DNA of 5,158 nucleotides from an uncultured Bacteroidota bacterium (GTDB taxonomy: Bacteria; Bacteroidota; Bacteroidia; Chitinophagales; Chitinophagaceae). Made by a program: the position numbers and the translations under genes. The stretch is from NCBI GenBank assembly GCA_903912435.1, contig CAIWHI010000591.1, positions 1 through 5,158 on the forward strand, read 5' to 3'. The notes under the pieces are model-generated. The model made no database searches. It was not told the DNA's origin and was given only the letters and a program-made list of their open reading frames with translations. Positions 1-5,158 of the stretch are shown piece by piece (position 1 is the stretch's first letter; the number at the start of each line of letters is the position of its first letter).

Positions 1-1
1 C

Positions 2-172
2 AAATGCGAACTCTCTGATTTGAATCGCTTAGCCACCGCACTGGTTGAAAACATGCATCCCCCATTCAATAAACCCCTCGCGCAATTCAACTACCCTAAA
101 ACAACAATAGTCACCTTTGGCCAAAACTTATTGTTCCCGAAAGTGATAAGGAATCAGAAATTGGCTGCGTAA
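2..172 (+). CDS. C-terminal fragment of an unrecognised protein
   Basis: The reading frame starting at base 2 stays open for 56 codons and ends at TAA (170-172); the other two plus-strand frames hit stops early. The start lies before the window. The visible tail begins KCELSDLNRLATALVENM and contains FNYPKTTIVTFGQNLLFPK before ending NQKLAA. It has no membrane segment and no motif I can assign. I do not recognise the family and assign no function. The mixed hydrophobic and polar composition looks like a folded soluble domain, but 56 codons could be open by chance. It lies on the same strand as the transposase and mfd. The gap to the palindromic repeat is 85 AT-rich bases, and no U-tailed terminator is visible after the stop. 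Confidence 0.45.
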   Translation, partial: KCELSDLNRLATALVENMHPPFNKPLAQFNYPKTTIVTFGQNLLFPKVIRNQKLAA

Positions 173-257
173 GATTAATATATATTCATTGGTTGTTTAC
201 ATTATATAACCATTTAATCTTCTGTAAAAAACTGACATTAAATGAGGTAGAACGTGC

Positions 258-286
258 GGGACTCCCCTCCTGTTTTTAGGAGGGGA
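258..286. repeat. left arm of the palindromic repeat (hairpin)
   Basis: The arm holds stem 263-271 (TCCCCTCCT), loop 272-277 (GTTTTT) and stem 278-286 (AGGAGGGGA), all nine pairs perfect. The whole arm also pairs with the right arm, with one mismatch (G260 against the complement of T1886). It is not followed by a T-run, so it does not look like an intrinsic terminator. Confidence 0.85.
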
Positions 287-287
287 C

Positions 288-318
288 GTATAAATGAACT
301 GGAACAGTTCATTTATAC
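288..318. repeat. internal hairpin 1 of the palindromic repeat
   Basis: Bases 288-300 and 306-318 are perfect reverse complements (13 bp; core TATAAATGAACT / AGTTCATTTATA) around the 5-base loop GGAAC. This stem is AT-rich, unlike the GC-rich arms. Its last two bases are also the first two of hairpin 2, so the two stems could stack end to end in a folded single strand. Confidence 0.85.
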
Positions 319-379
319 TGGGGTGGTTGAGGCGAGGTTAGCAAGCGAATCCGGCTAACCGTACTCCAACCACCCCAGT
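317..379. repeat. internal hairpin 2, two-tier GC-rich stem-loop
   Basis: The outer stem pairs 317-329 (ACTGGGGTGGTTG) with 367-379, 13 perfect pairs. An asymmetric internal loop (330-335 and 361-366) follows, then an inner 7-bp stem pairing 336-342 (GGTTAGC) with 354-360 (GCTAACC). The 11-base apical loop is 343-353 (AAGCGAATCCG). A paired-bulge-paired layout with a large, mixed-sequence apical loop is more like a structured RNA or a protein-recognised DNA hairpin than a simple terminator. No Rfam family is recognised. Confidence 0.85.
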
Positions 380-382
380 CAA

Positions 383-400
383 CTGCCTCTTGGCAGAGGC
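383..400. repeat. internal hairpin 3, short with two registers
   Basis: Two overlapping 5-bp stems are possible. CTGCC (383-387) can pair with GGCAG (392-396) over loop TCTT, or GCCTC (385-389) with GAGGC (396-400) over loop TTGGCA. They exclude each other, so only one can form at a time. It is the weakest of the three internal hairpins. Confidence 0.55.
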
Positions 401-408
401 CGTCGACA

Positions 409-423
409 TCCCCTCCTAAAAAC
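409..423. repeat. right arm of the palindromic repeat, first half
   Basis: This piece contains the 5' stem TCCCCTCCT (409-417) and the loop AAAAAC (418-423) of the right-arm hairpin. The 3' stem has been pushed 1.45 kb away to 1875-1883 by the insertion sequence. Joined to 1875-1888 it forms the reverse complement of the left arm. Confidence 0.8.
415..423. repeat. target-site duplication, left copy
   Basis: The 9 bases CCTAAAAAC directly before the left end of the insertion sequence are repeated exactly after its right end. Nine bp is the duplication length made by Tn5/IS50-type transposases. Identity of both copies suggests a recent insertion without later rearrangement. Confidence 0.95.
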
Positions 424-439
424 CTACCGTGTACACACA
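424..439 (+). repeat. left terminal inverted repeat of the insertion sequence
   Basis: CTACCGTGTACACACA matches the complement of 1850-1865 perfectly. The following bases AAGT continue the similarity to the Tn5 outside end. The possible GTG start codon of the transposase (429-431) lies inside this repeat. Confidence 0.92.
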
Positions 440-1865
440 AGTATTTTATTTACATTTGAGGATGATTAGCGCAAATTATAAATATATATTAAAAGATCCT
501 CGATTAGGAAGTCGAGGGTTAGAACTTAATAATGGTCTATTTGTAAATTCTATACATAGTATACAACAAATAGCTTCTTCACGAGCCCAACAAGTAGCAT
601 TCTACCGTTTTTTGAATAATGATAAGGTTACAGAGGATGCACTAATTGAAGAACTGTCTGATAGATGTAATAAATTGTGTAAGGATAAAGTTGTTTTGGC
701 AATTCAGGACACGACTGAAATTAACCTGAGCTCACATAAAAACAGAATTGATAAAACTTCGGGCATAGGCGACCTAGCTGATGGTAAGAACGGTCTAGGA
801 TTCATGATACATCCCTCTTTAGTAGTTGATGCAAATACGTGTTTTCCGATTGGATTTTCGCATATTAAGGTATGGAATAGGGATATAGACATGGCTGACA
901 AGCATGAGCGGGATTATAAGAGCTTACCAATAGAAGAAAAAGAATCGAACAAGTGGCCTCAAACCAGCCAAGAAACCAAGGACAATCTAAAAGATGCCAA
1001 GGCAATTATAATAGTACAGGATAGGGAAGGCGATATTTATGAACAGTTTGTCCAAGTGCCGGATGAAAAGACATTTTTATTGATAAGGTCAAAGAATGAC
1101 CGTCGCATACAGGGTAATGAAAAATTATGGGATGCATTGAGCAATGCAAGGGTAATGGGACATTATGAAGTAGAAGTTGAATCTGACCATAGGCGCAAAA
1201 CATCTGCCAGGACTGCTATTGTGGAGGTAAGGTGTGTAAAGGAAACAATCCTACGACCCAAAAACCATATAAATAAAGAACTACCGCGATCTATAGAATT
1301 GTATGCAATTGAAGCGAAAGAAGTTAATACCAAGGTTGAAAGCCCAATTCATTGGCGCATTGTAACAACTTGGCCTGTACAAGATTTTACTGGGTGTAAA
1401 TGTGTATTGCAATGGTATACATGGAGGTGGCTAATAGAAGAGTTATTTAGAACACTAAAAAAGGAAGGTTATAATATAGAAGCAAGTGAGCTGGAGAATC
1501 CATGGGCTATAAGGAAGCTGGCTATCATGATAATGGACGTAATTATCAAGTTGATGCAAATGAGAATAGTATATAATGAACCAGAAGGCGAACCCTCACC
1601 GCCTACAGGAACCGTATTTAGCGAGGAAGAACAACAATGTCTTAGAGAAATAACTAAGAAATATGAGGGGAAAACACTGAAATTAAAAAACCCATATGCT
1701 GTTGATACATTAAAATGGGCTGTATGGTCAATTGCTAGATTGGGTGGATGGAAAGGGTATAATTCTCAGAGACCCCCAGGAATGACTACACTACAAATTG
1801 GGTTGGGCAAATTCTACGACATTTACGATGGATATGAACTTATAAAAGATGTGTGTACACGGTAG
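429..1865 (+). CDS. IS4-family Tn5/IS50-like transposase
   Basis: A DDE transposase that cuts the element at its terminal repeats and joins it to a new target. It has 478 residues from GTG 429, against 476 for Tn5 transposase. Counting from that start, residues 1-80 correspond to the N-terminal end-binding domain (DPR at 23-25, YRFLNN at 59-64). The RNase H-like core carries catalytic D94 in QDTTE, D198 in QDREGD and E337. E337 sits in a complete YREK signature, Y330-x2-R333-x3-E337-x6-K344. Residues from about 370 form the C-terminal dimerisation region, including ARLGGW (436-441). The start is uncertain: GTG 429 gives Tn5-like spacing to DPR, while ATG 462 gives 467 residues and lies clear of the terminal repeat. 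The stop TAG (1863-1865) is the last three bases of the element. No frameshift or lost catalytic residue is seen. Confidence 0.95.
   Translation: MYTQVFYLHLRMISANYKYILKDPRLGSRGLELNNGLFVNSIHSIQQIASSRAQQVAFYRFLNNDKVTEDALIEELSDRCNKLCKDKVVLAIQDTTEINLSSHKNRIDKTSGIGDLADGKNGLGFMIHPSLVVDANTCFPIGFSHIKVWNRDIDMADKHERDYKSLPIEEKESNKWPQTSQETKDNLKDAKAIIIVQDREGDIYEQFVQVPDEKTFLLIRSKNDRRIQGNEKLWDALSNARVMGHYEVEVESDHRRKTSARTAIVEVRCVKETILRPKNHINKELPRSIELYAIEAKEVNTKVESPIHWRIVTTWPVQDFTGCKCVLQWYTWRWLIEELFRTLKKEGYNIEASELENPWAIRKLAIMIMDVIIKLMQMRIVYNEPEGEPSPPTGTVFSEEEQQCLREITKKYEGKTLKLKNPYAVDTLKWAVWSIARLGGWKGYNSQRPPGMTTLQIGLGKFYDIYDGYELIKDVCTR
451..458 (+). promoter_or_regulatory. possible -7 box for the transposase
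   Basis: TACATTTG fits the Bacteroidota -7 consensus TAnnTTTG and ends three bases before ATG 462. No matching -33 TTTG is found at the usual distance. If real, transcripts would begin at or just after ATG 462, so the GTG 429 start could only be used by transcripts from outside the element. This is a single short match in AT-rich DNA. Confidence 0.25.
1850..1865 (-). repeat. right terminal inverted repeat of the insertion sequence
   Basis: Read on the minus strand this is CTACCGTGTACACACA, identical to the left repeat over 16 bases. It then continues TCT where the left end has AGT. It overlaps the last codons of the transposase, including the stop. Confidence 0.92.
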
Positions 1866-1874
1866 CCTAAAAAC
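1866..1874. repeat. target-site duplication, right copy
   Basis: CCTAAAAAC directly follows the right end of the insertion sequence and is identical to 415-423. It fixes the element boundaries to the base. Confidence 0.95.
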
Positions 1875-1888
1875 AGGAGGGGAGTTCC
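1875..1888. repeat. right arm of the palindromic repeat, second half
   Basis: AGGAGGGGAGTTCC completes the right terminal hairpin that starts at 409. Its first nine bases (1875-1883) are the exact complement of stem 409-417, and with 409-423 it mirrors the left arm 258-286. Confidence 0.8.
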
Positions 1889-1902
1889 ATCATTTCCTAT
1901 TC

Positions 1903-1921
1903 AATTGATTTTCAATCAATT
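1903..1921. repeat. small AT-rich inverted repeat
   Basis: AATTGATT (1903-1910) pairs with AATCAATT (1914-1921) over loop TTC. The 8-bp stem is almost all A-T and is followed by ACATTTACATTT rather than a clean T-run, so it is a weak hairpin at best. It could be a poor terminator or simply low-complexity intergenic DNA. Confidence 0.35.
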
Positions 1922-2009
1922 ACATTTACATTTATAATTTAACCATAATACTTTACCACCCCTCACCAAACCCAATATTCACCTCAATCTCAACAATCCA
2001 CCACAATAA
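1908..2009 (+). promoter_or_regulatory. 102-base G-free, C-containing tract (possible Rho-loading region)
   Basis: No G occurs on the plus strand between G1907 and G2010, while about 31 of the 102 bases are C, many in short C runs or TC/CC pairs. A long, C-rich, G-poor, unstructured RNA is the classic property of Rho utilisation sites. The tract lies after the insertion sequence and before mfd, so it could stop read-through from the transposase or upstream gene. The base skew is observed; the role is inference. Confidence 0.35.
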
Positions 2010-2053
2010 GTAGCTTCAAAAATCCTTCTCACCAATTTCCCCTGCAAATAGCT

Positions 2054-2061
2054 TATATTTG
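2054..2061 (+). promoter_or_regulatory. candidate mfd promoter, -7 box
   Basis: TATATTTG is an exact fit to the Bacteroidota housekeeping -7 consensus TAnnTTTG and ends seven bases before the mfd ATG. No good -33 TTTG lies about 19 bases upstream; the nearest T-run is TTTCC at 2036-2040. The spacing would put transcription start at or within a few bases of the ATG, implying a leaderless or nearly leaderless message. Confidence 0.45.
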
Positions 2062-2068
2062 CGTACCA

Positions 2069-5000
2069 ATGAATCTTGAGGTTTTGCAGGGCTTGTACCA
2101 GAATGATATCCGCATAAAACAAATTGCGGCTGGAATCGCATTGCCCGGACATAAATTAAGGGTATACCTCGATAATCTTAGAGGATCTTCAATCAACTTT
2201 ATTGCTGCAGGTTTGTGGGGCTTAAGTGATGTAAATCACGTGTTTATCTTAAATGACAAAGAAGATGCAGCCTATTTCCACAACGACCTGGAACAACTGA
2301 CCAAGGGGCTGGATATTTTCTTTTTCCCCGATTCTTTTAAGCGGTCAGGTGTATATACTGAATTGAATAGCAGCCATGTGATGCTGCGTACAGAGGCATT
2401 GACCAAGTTTACAGGCAAGTCGTCGGCAACAGGTAAGGGCACTATTAATAAAAAGGTAATAGTAACTTATCCCGAGGCCCTGTTCGAAAAAGTAGTGAAC
2501 CCTTCTTCGCTGGCTAATAATATGATCAGCATCAAGGTGGGCGAAAACCTGAAGGTGGATGCCATACTGGAGCAGTTTATTACCCTGGGTTTTAAGCGGG
2601 AGGATTTTGTTTATGAGCCTGGGCAGTTTGCTATGAGGGGTGGTATCCTGGATATTTATTCTTTTGGCAATGAGCACCCCTACCGTATCGAACTCTTTGA
2701 TACTGAGGTAGATAGCATACGTATCTTCAACCCCGAGTCGCAACTGAGCGAACGCAAACTGATGCAAGTAAATATCCTGCCTAATATTGAAACCCGTTTC
2801 GAAACCAAGGAAAAGGTGAGCCTGCTTGACTACCTGCCTGAGAATACCATAATTTGGGCTAAGGACCTCAGCTTTGTGACCGGTAAGCTCTCTAAAATGG
2901 CTAATGACCTGCCCGAAAAAATGGATAAGGGACAAGTAGCCATAGACCATGATGAAGACTGGCTAAAGGAATTTAACAGGGCCGATTTTGAAACCGAGGG
3001 CAACTGGATAGAAAAAATAAAGAAACGACACCTTATAGAGTGGTTCAACCATTCTCTGGAAAAAGTAACCGGCGATGCCATAGATGCCACCTTTAAATAT
3101 GCCACTGAAGACCAGCCGGTTTTCAACAGGCAGTTTAATATGCTGATTGGCGATCTGCAAAAACGTATTTCTCAAAAATATGTGGTCTACATATTTGCAG
3201 AGAACCCCAAGCAATTGGAGAGGTTGAGGAGCATTTTCGATGACCTCAATGCTGGGATTCTTTTTGTACCTGTACCTACAGCCATAAGCAAGGGTTTTAT
3301 AGACCATGACAAAAAGGCTGTTTGCTATACCGACCACCAGATTTTCCAGCGTTACCATAAGTACAATGTAAAGCAGGCATACAGTAAAGGTAAGGCACTG
3401 ACCCTAAGGGCTTTGAGAGAGCTTACCCCAGGCGATTATGTAACCCATATAGACCATGGTGTGGGTGTGTATAGCGGGCTGCAGAAAATAGAGGTGAATG
3501 GCAATATGCAGGAGGCCATCCGCATTATCTATAAGGATAATGATGTACTTTATGTGAACATCAACTCCCTGCACAAGATAACCCGCTATACAGGCAAGGA
3601 AGGAGCAATGCCAAGGGTGAATAAACTGGGCAGTGATGCATGGCAGAAACTAAAGAGCAAGACCAAGAAGCAGGTAAAAGATATTGCTGCCGACCTTATA
3701 AAGCTATATGCCAAACGCAAGGCATCAGTAGGATTTGCATTTTCGCCGGACAGCTATATGCAAACCGAGTTGGAAGCCTCTTTCTTTTATGAGGATACCC
3801 CCGACCAGGGCAAGGCTACTGCCGATGTGAAGCGTGACATGGAATCTCCTGCGCCAATGGATAGGCTGATTTGCGGTGATGTGGGTTTTGGTAAAACAGA
3901 AATTGCAGTTCGTGCGGCTTTTAAGGCTGTTGCAGATAGTAAACAGGCAGCCATCCTGGTGCCTACTACCATCCTGGCCTTCCAGCATTTCAATACTTTT
4001 AGTGAAAGGCTTAAGGAATTCCCATGTAATATAGAATATGTAAATAGGTTTAAGTCGGCAAAGGAGAAGAAGGAGATTTTCAAGAAACTCGAAGAAGGCA
4101 AGATTGATATCATCATTGGTACCCATGGCATACTGGCTAAGGATGTGAAATTCAAGGACCTGGGGATATTGATTATTGATGAGGAGCAAAAATTTGGTGT
4201 GGGTGCTAAGGAGAAATTGAGGGAGCTTAAGGCTAGTGTGGATACACTAACCCTAACGGCAACACCAATTCCCCGTACCTTGCAATTCAGCCTGATGAAT
4301 GCCCGTGACCTGAGTATTATCAATACTCCCCCACCCAACCGCCAACCGGTGCAAACTGAGGTAATGGTGTTTGATGAGTATGCCATAAGGGATGCCATCT
4401 ATTTTGAAACCGAGCGTGGCGGACAGGTATTTTTTATCCATAACCGGGTACAAAGCCTTCCCGAAATGATGACACTGCTCAAAAACCTGTGTCCTGACCT
4501 AAGCATAGGTATGGCTCATGGGCAAATGGAAGGCCATCAGTTGGAGGATGCCTTATATAAATTCATTGAGCGGCAGTATGATGTACTGTGCTGTACCAAT
4601 ATTGTAGAGAGCGGTGTGGATATTGCCAATGTGAATACCATAATCATTAATAATGCCCACCAGTTTGGATTGAGCGACCTGCACCAGTTGCGTGGCCGTG
4701 TGGGCAGGAGCAATAAAAAGGCATTCTGTTACTTACTGGCACCACCAATGAGCCTGTTACCAGGTGATAGCCGCAAGAGGTTGCAAACCCTGGAGCAGTT
4801 CAACGAACTGGGCTCTGGTTTCCAGATAGCTATGCGCGACCTGGATATAAGAGGTGCGGGTAATCTGTTGGGTGGAGAACAGAGTGGATTTATTGCCGAG
4901 ATAGGGTTTGAGATGTACCAGAAAATCCTGGCCGAGGCTATGAGGGAATTAAAAACCTCCGACTTCAAGGATGTATTTGCTGATGAATTGAACCGTAAAA

Positions 5001-5158
5001 AAGACTATGTAAGCGATTGCACCATAGATACCGACCTGGAAATATTAATACCAGATGATTATGTAACCAATATTACCGAGCGCCTGAGCCTCTATACCCA
5101 GCTTGATGATATTGAGACCGAGGAGGAAATGAACAAGTTTGCTACCGAACTCATGGAC
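2069..5158 (+). CDS. mfd: transcription-repair coupling factor Mfd (3' end beyond window)
   Basis: Mfd is a DNA translocase that removes RNA polymerase stalled at lesions and recruits UvrA for nucleotide excision repair. The frame is open for 1030 codons to the window edge; Mfd proteins are usually about 1100-1150 residues, so the end is missing. The UvrB-like N-terminal module includes EPGQFAMRGGILDI (to residue 196). The RNA-polymerase-interacting, CarD-like domain starts near 452 (LTPGDYVTHIDHGVGVY). Helicase motifs follow: Walker A GDVGFGKT (603-610), motif II DEEQ (704-707), TATPIPRTL (730-738) and motif VI LHQLRGRVGR (871-880). The TRG translocation motif spans about 911-940 (RDLDIRGAGNLLGGEQSG). 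The C-terminal regulatory domain begins near 983 (DCTIDTDLEILIP). ATG 2069 is chosen because MNLEVLQGLYQND looks like a natural Mfd N-terminus and no better upstream start is seen. No frameshift or missing motif is seen in this part. Confidence 0.97.
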   Translation, partial: MNLEVLQGLYQNDIRIKQIAAGIALPGHKLRVYLDNLRGSSINFIAAGLWGLSDVNHVFILNDKEDAAYFHNDLEQLTKGLDIFFFPDSFKRSGVYTELNSSHVMLRTEALTKFTGKSSATGKGTINKKVIVTYPEALFEKVVNPSSLANNMISIKVGENLKVDAILEQFITLGFKREDFVYEPGQFAMRGGILDIYSFGNEHPYRIELFDTEVDSIRIFNPESQLSERKLMQVNILPNIETRFETKEKVSLLDYLPENTIIWAKDLSFVTGKLSKMANDLPEKMDKGQVAIDHDEDWLKEFNRADFETEGNWIEKIKKRHLIEWFNHSLEKVTGDAIDATFKYATEDQPVFNRQFNMLIGDLQKRISQKYVVYIFAENPKQLERLRSIFDDLNAGILFVPVPTAISKGFIDHDKKAVCYTDHQIFQRYHKYNVKQAYSKGKALTLRALRELTPGDYVTHIDHGVGVYSGLQKIEVNGNMQEAIRIIYKDNDVLYVNINSLHKITRYTGKEGAMPRVNKLGSDAWQKLKSKTKKQVKDIAADLIKLYAKRKASVGFAFSPDSYMQTELEASFFYEDTPDQGKATADVKRDMESPAPMDRLICGDVGFGKTEIAVRAAFKAVADSKQAAILVPTTILAFQHFNTFSERLKEFPCNIEYVNRFKSAKEKKEIFKKLEEGKIDIIIGTHGILAKDVKFKDLGILIIDEEQKFGVGAKEKLRELKASVDTLTLTATPIPRTLQFSLMNARDLSIINTPPPNRQPVQTEVMVFDEYAIRDAIYFETERGGQVFFIHNRVQSLPEMMTLLKNLCPDLSIGMAHGQMEGHQLEDALYKFIERQYDVLCCTNIVESGVDIANVNTIIINNAHQFGLSDLHQLRGRVGRSNKKAFCYLLAPPMSLLPGDSRKRLQTLEQFNELGSGFQIAMRDLDIRGAGNLLGGEQSGFIAEIGFEMYQKILAEAMRELKTSDFKDVFADELNRKKDYVSDCTIDTDLEILIPDDYVTNITERLSLYTQLDDIETEEEMNKFATELMD

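Larger units (their letters stand above)
424..1865 (+). mobile_element. complete IS4-family (IS50/Tn5 group) insertion sequence
   Basis: The 1442-bp element is bounded by perfect 16-bp terminal inverted repeats (CTACCGTGTACACACA at 424-439 and its complement at 1850-1865) and by identical 9-bp direct repeats, CCTAAAAAC. The first 19 bases, CTACCGTGTACACACAAGT, resemble the Tn5 outside end CTGACTCTTATACACAAGT: both start with CT and end in ACACAAGT. One transposase gene with all catalytic residues occupies nearly the whole element, and no passenger gene is present. Length, end sequence, duplication length and protein all agree with the IS50 group, whose members move by cut-and-paste. It appears intact and potentially active. 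It is inserted in the right terminal hairpin of the 180-bp palindromic repeat. Confidence 0.95.
258..1888. repeat. 180-bp compound palindromic repeat, interrupted by an insertion sequence
   Basis: Bases 258-423 and 1875-1888 are the two pieces of one repeat; everything between them is the insertion sequence plus one target-duplication copy. Rejoined, the repeat is 180 bp. Its outer arms are 29 bases each (258-286, and 409-423 joined to 1875-1888) and are reverse complements at 28 of 29 positions. Each arm is itself a hairpin with a 9-bp stem and 6-base loop (TCCCCTCCT / AGGAGGGGA). Three more hairpins lie between the arms. It contains no open reading frame of note. No target duplication is visible around it. 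This resembles a miniature non-autonomous element or a REP/BIME-like palindromic repeat, possibly mobilised by an IS200/REP-associated transposase elsewhere in the genome. That assignment is inference; the structure is read directly. Confidence 0.8.

Noticed and set aside
263..286. Left-arm GC-rich hairpin as an intrinsic terminator for the gene ending at 172.
   Set aside because: It is not followed by a T-run, lies about 90 bases after the stop, and is better explained as a repeat arm because it is mirrored at the other end.
317..379. Hairpin 2 as a tRNA or part of one.
   Set aside because: It is a single long two-tier hairpin with no cloverleaf arms, no T-loop GTTC motif and no anticodon arm.
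288..400. The multi-hairpin core as a HEARO/omega RNA of an IscB-type system.
   Set aside because: No IscB- or TnpB-like gene is present, and the adjacent gene is an IS4-family transposase whose own ends exclude this region.
704..1203. Two 65-codon minus-strand frames (704-901 and 1006-1203) within the transposase.
   Set aside because: They are antisense to the catalytic core of the transposase and have no independent support.
261..1885. The 20-bp perfect inverted repeat 261-280 / 1866-1885 taken as the ends of the insertion sequence.
   Set aside because: The Tn5-like ends at 424 and 1865, flanked by an exact 9-bp duplication, define the element. The outer inverted repeat belongs to the older palindromic unit that was its target.
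2345..2950. A 201-codon open frame on the minus strand.
   Set aside because: It lies wholly inside mfd, opposite a frame with clear Mfd motifs, and its translation shows no recognisable domain.
3787..4398. A 203-codon open frame on the minus strand, plus overlapping minus-strand frames at 2830-3358, 3725-4189, 4253-4453 and 4729-4968.
   Set aside because: All are antisense to conserved Mfd domains, and their low-complexity composition follows from mfd codon use.

Overview
The window most likely comes from a member of the Bacteroidota. The large Mfd protein has the lineage's usual variant motif II (DEEQ in place of DEEH). The one clear promoter-like box fits the Bacteroidota -7 consensus TAnnTTTG, and no gene start shows a convincing Shine-Dalgarno. 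A family or genus cannot be fixed from this sequence.

Layout: bases 2-172 are the last 56 codons of an unrecognised plus-strand gene that begins before the window. After 85 AT-rich bases with no convincing signal comes a GC-rich, strongly palindromic repeat of about 180 bp. It is now split in two (258-423 and 1875-1888) by an intact insertion sequence at 424-1865. The insertion sequence is 1442 bp, of the IS4 family and Tn5/IS50 group. It has perfect 16-bp terminal inverted repeats, a perfect 9-bp target duplication (CCTAAAAAC), and one transposase gene that fills it almost from edge to edge. Bases 1889-2068 are non-coding: a weak AT hairpin, a 102-base stretch without a single G on the plus strand, and a -7-type box seven bases before the next start codon. 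From 2069 to the window end is mfd, open for 1030 codons and cut by the window edge shortly before its natural C-terminus.

How the parts relate: mfd is a chromosomal DNA-repair gene and appears to have its own promoter. The gap upstream of it has collected mobile DNA twice: first a compact hairpin-rich repeat (a candidate non-autonomous element or structured RNA), then an IS50-like element that landed in one of its terminal palindromes. Excising the insertion sequence and one target copy on paper restores 29-bp outer arms that match at 28 positions and enclose three internal hairpins. This reconstructed repeat is the most interesting object in the window. I found no CRISPR array, tRNA, rRNA, defence system or other undescribed multigene system.
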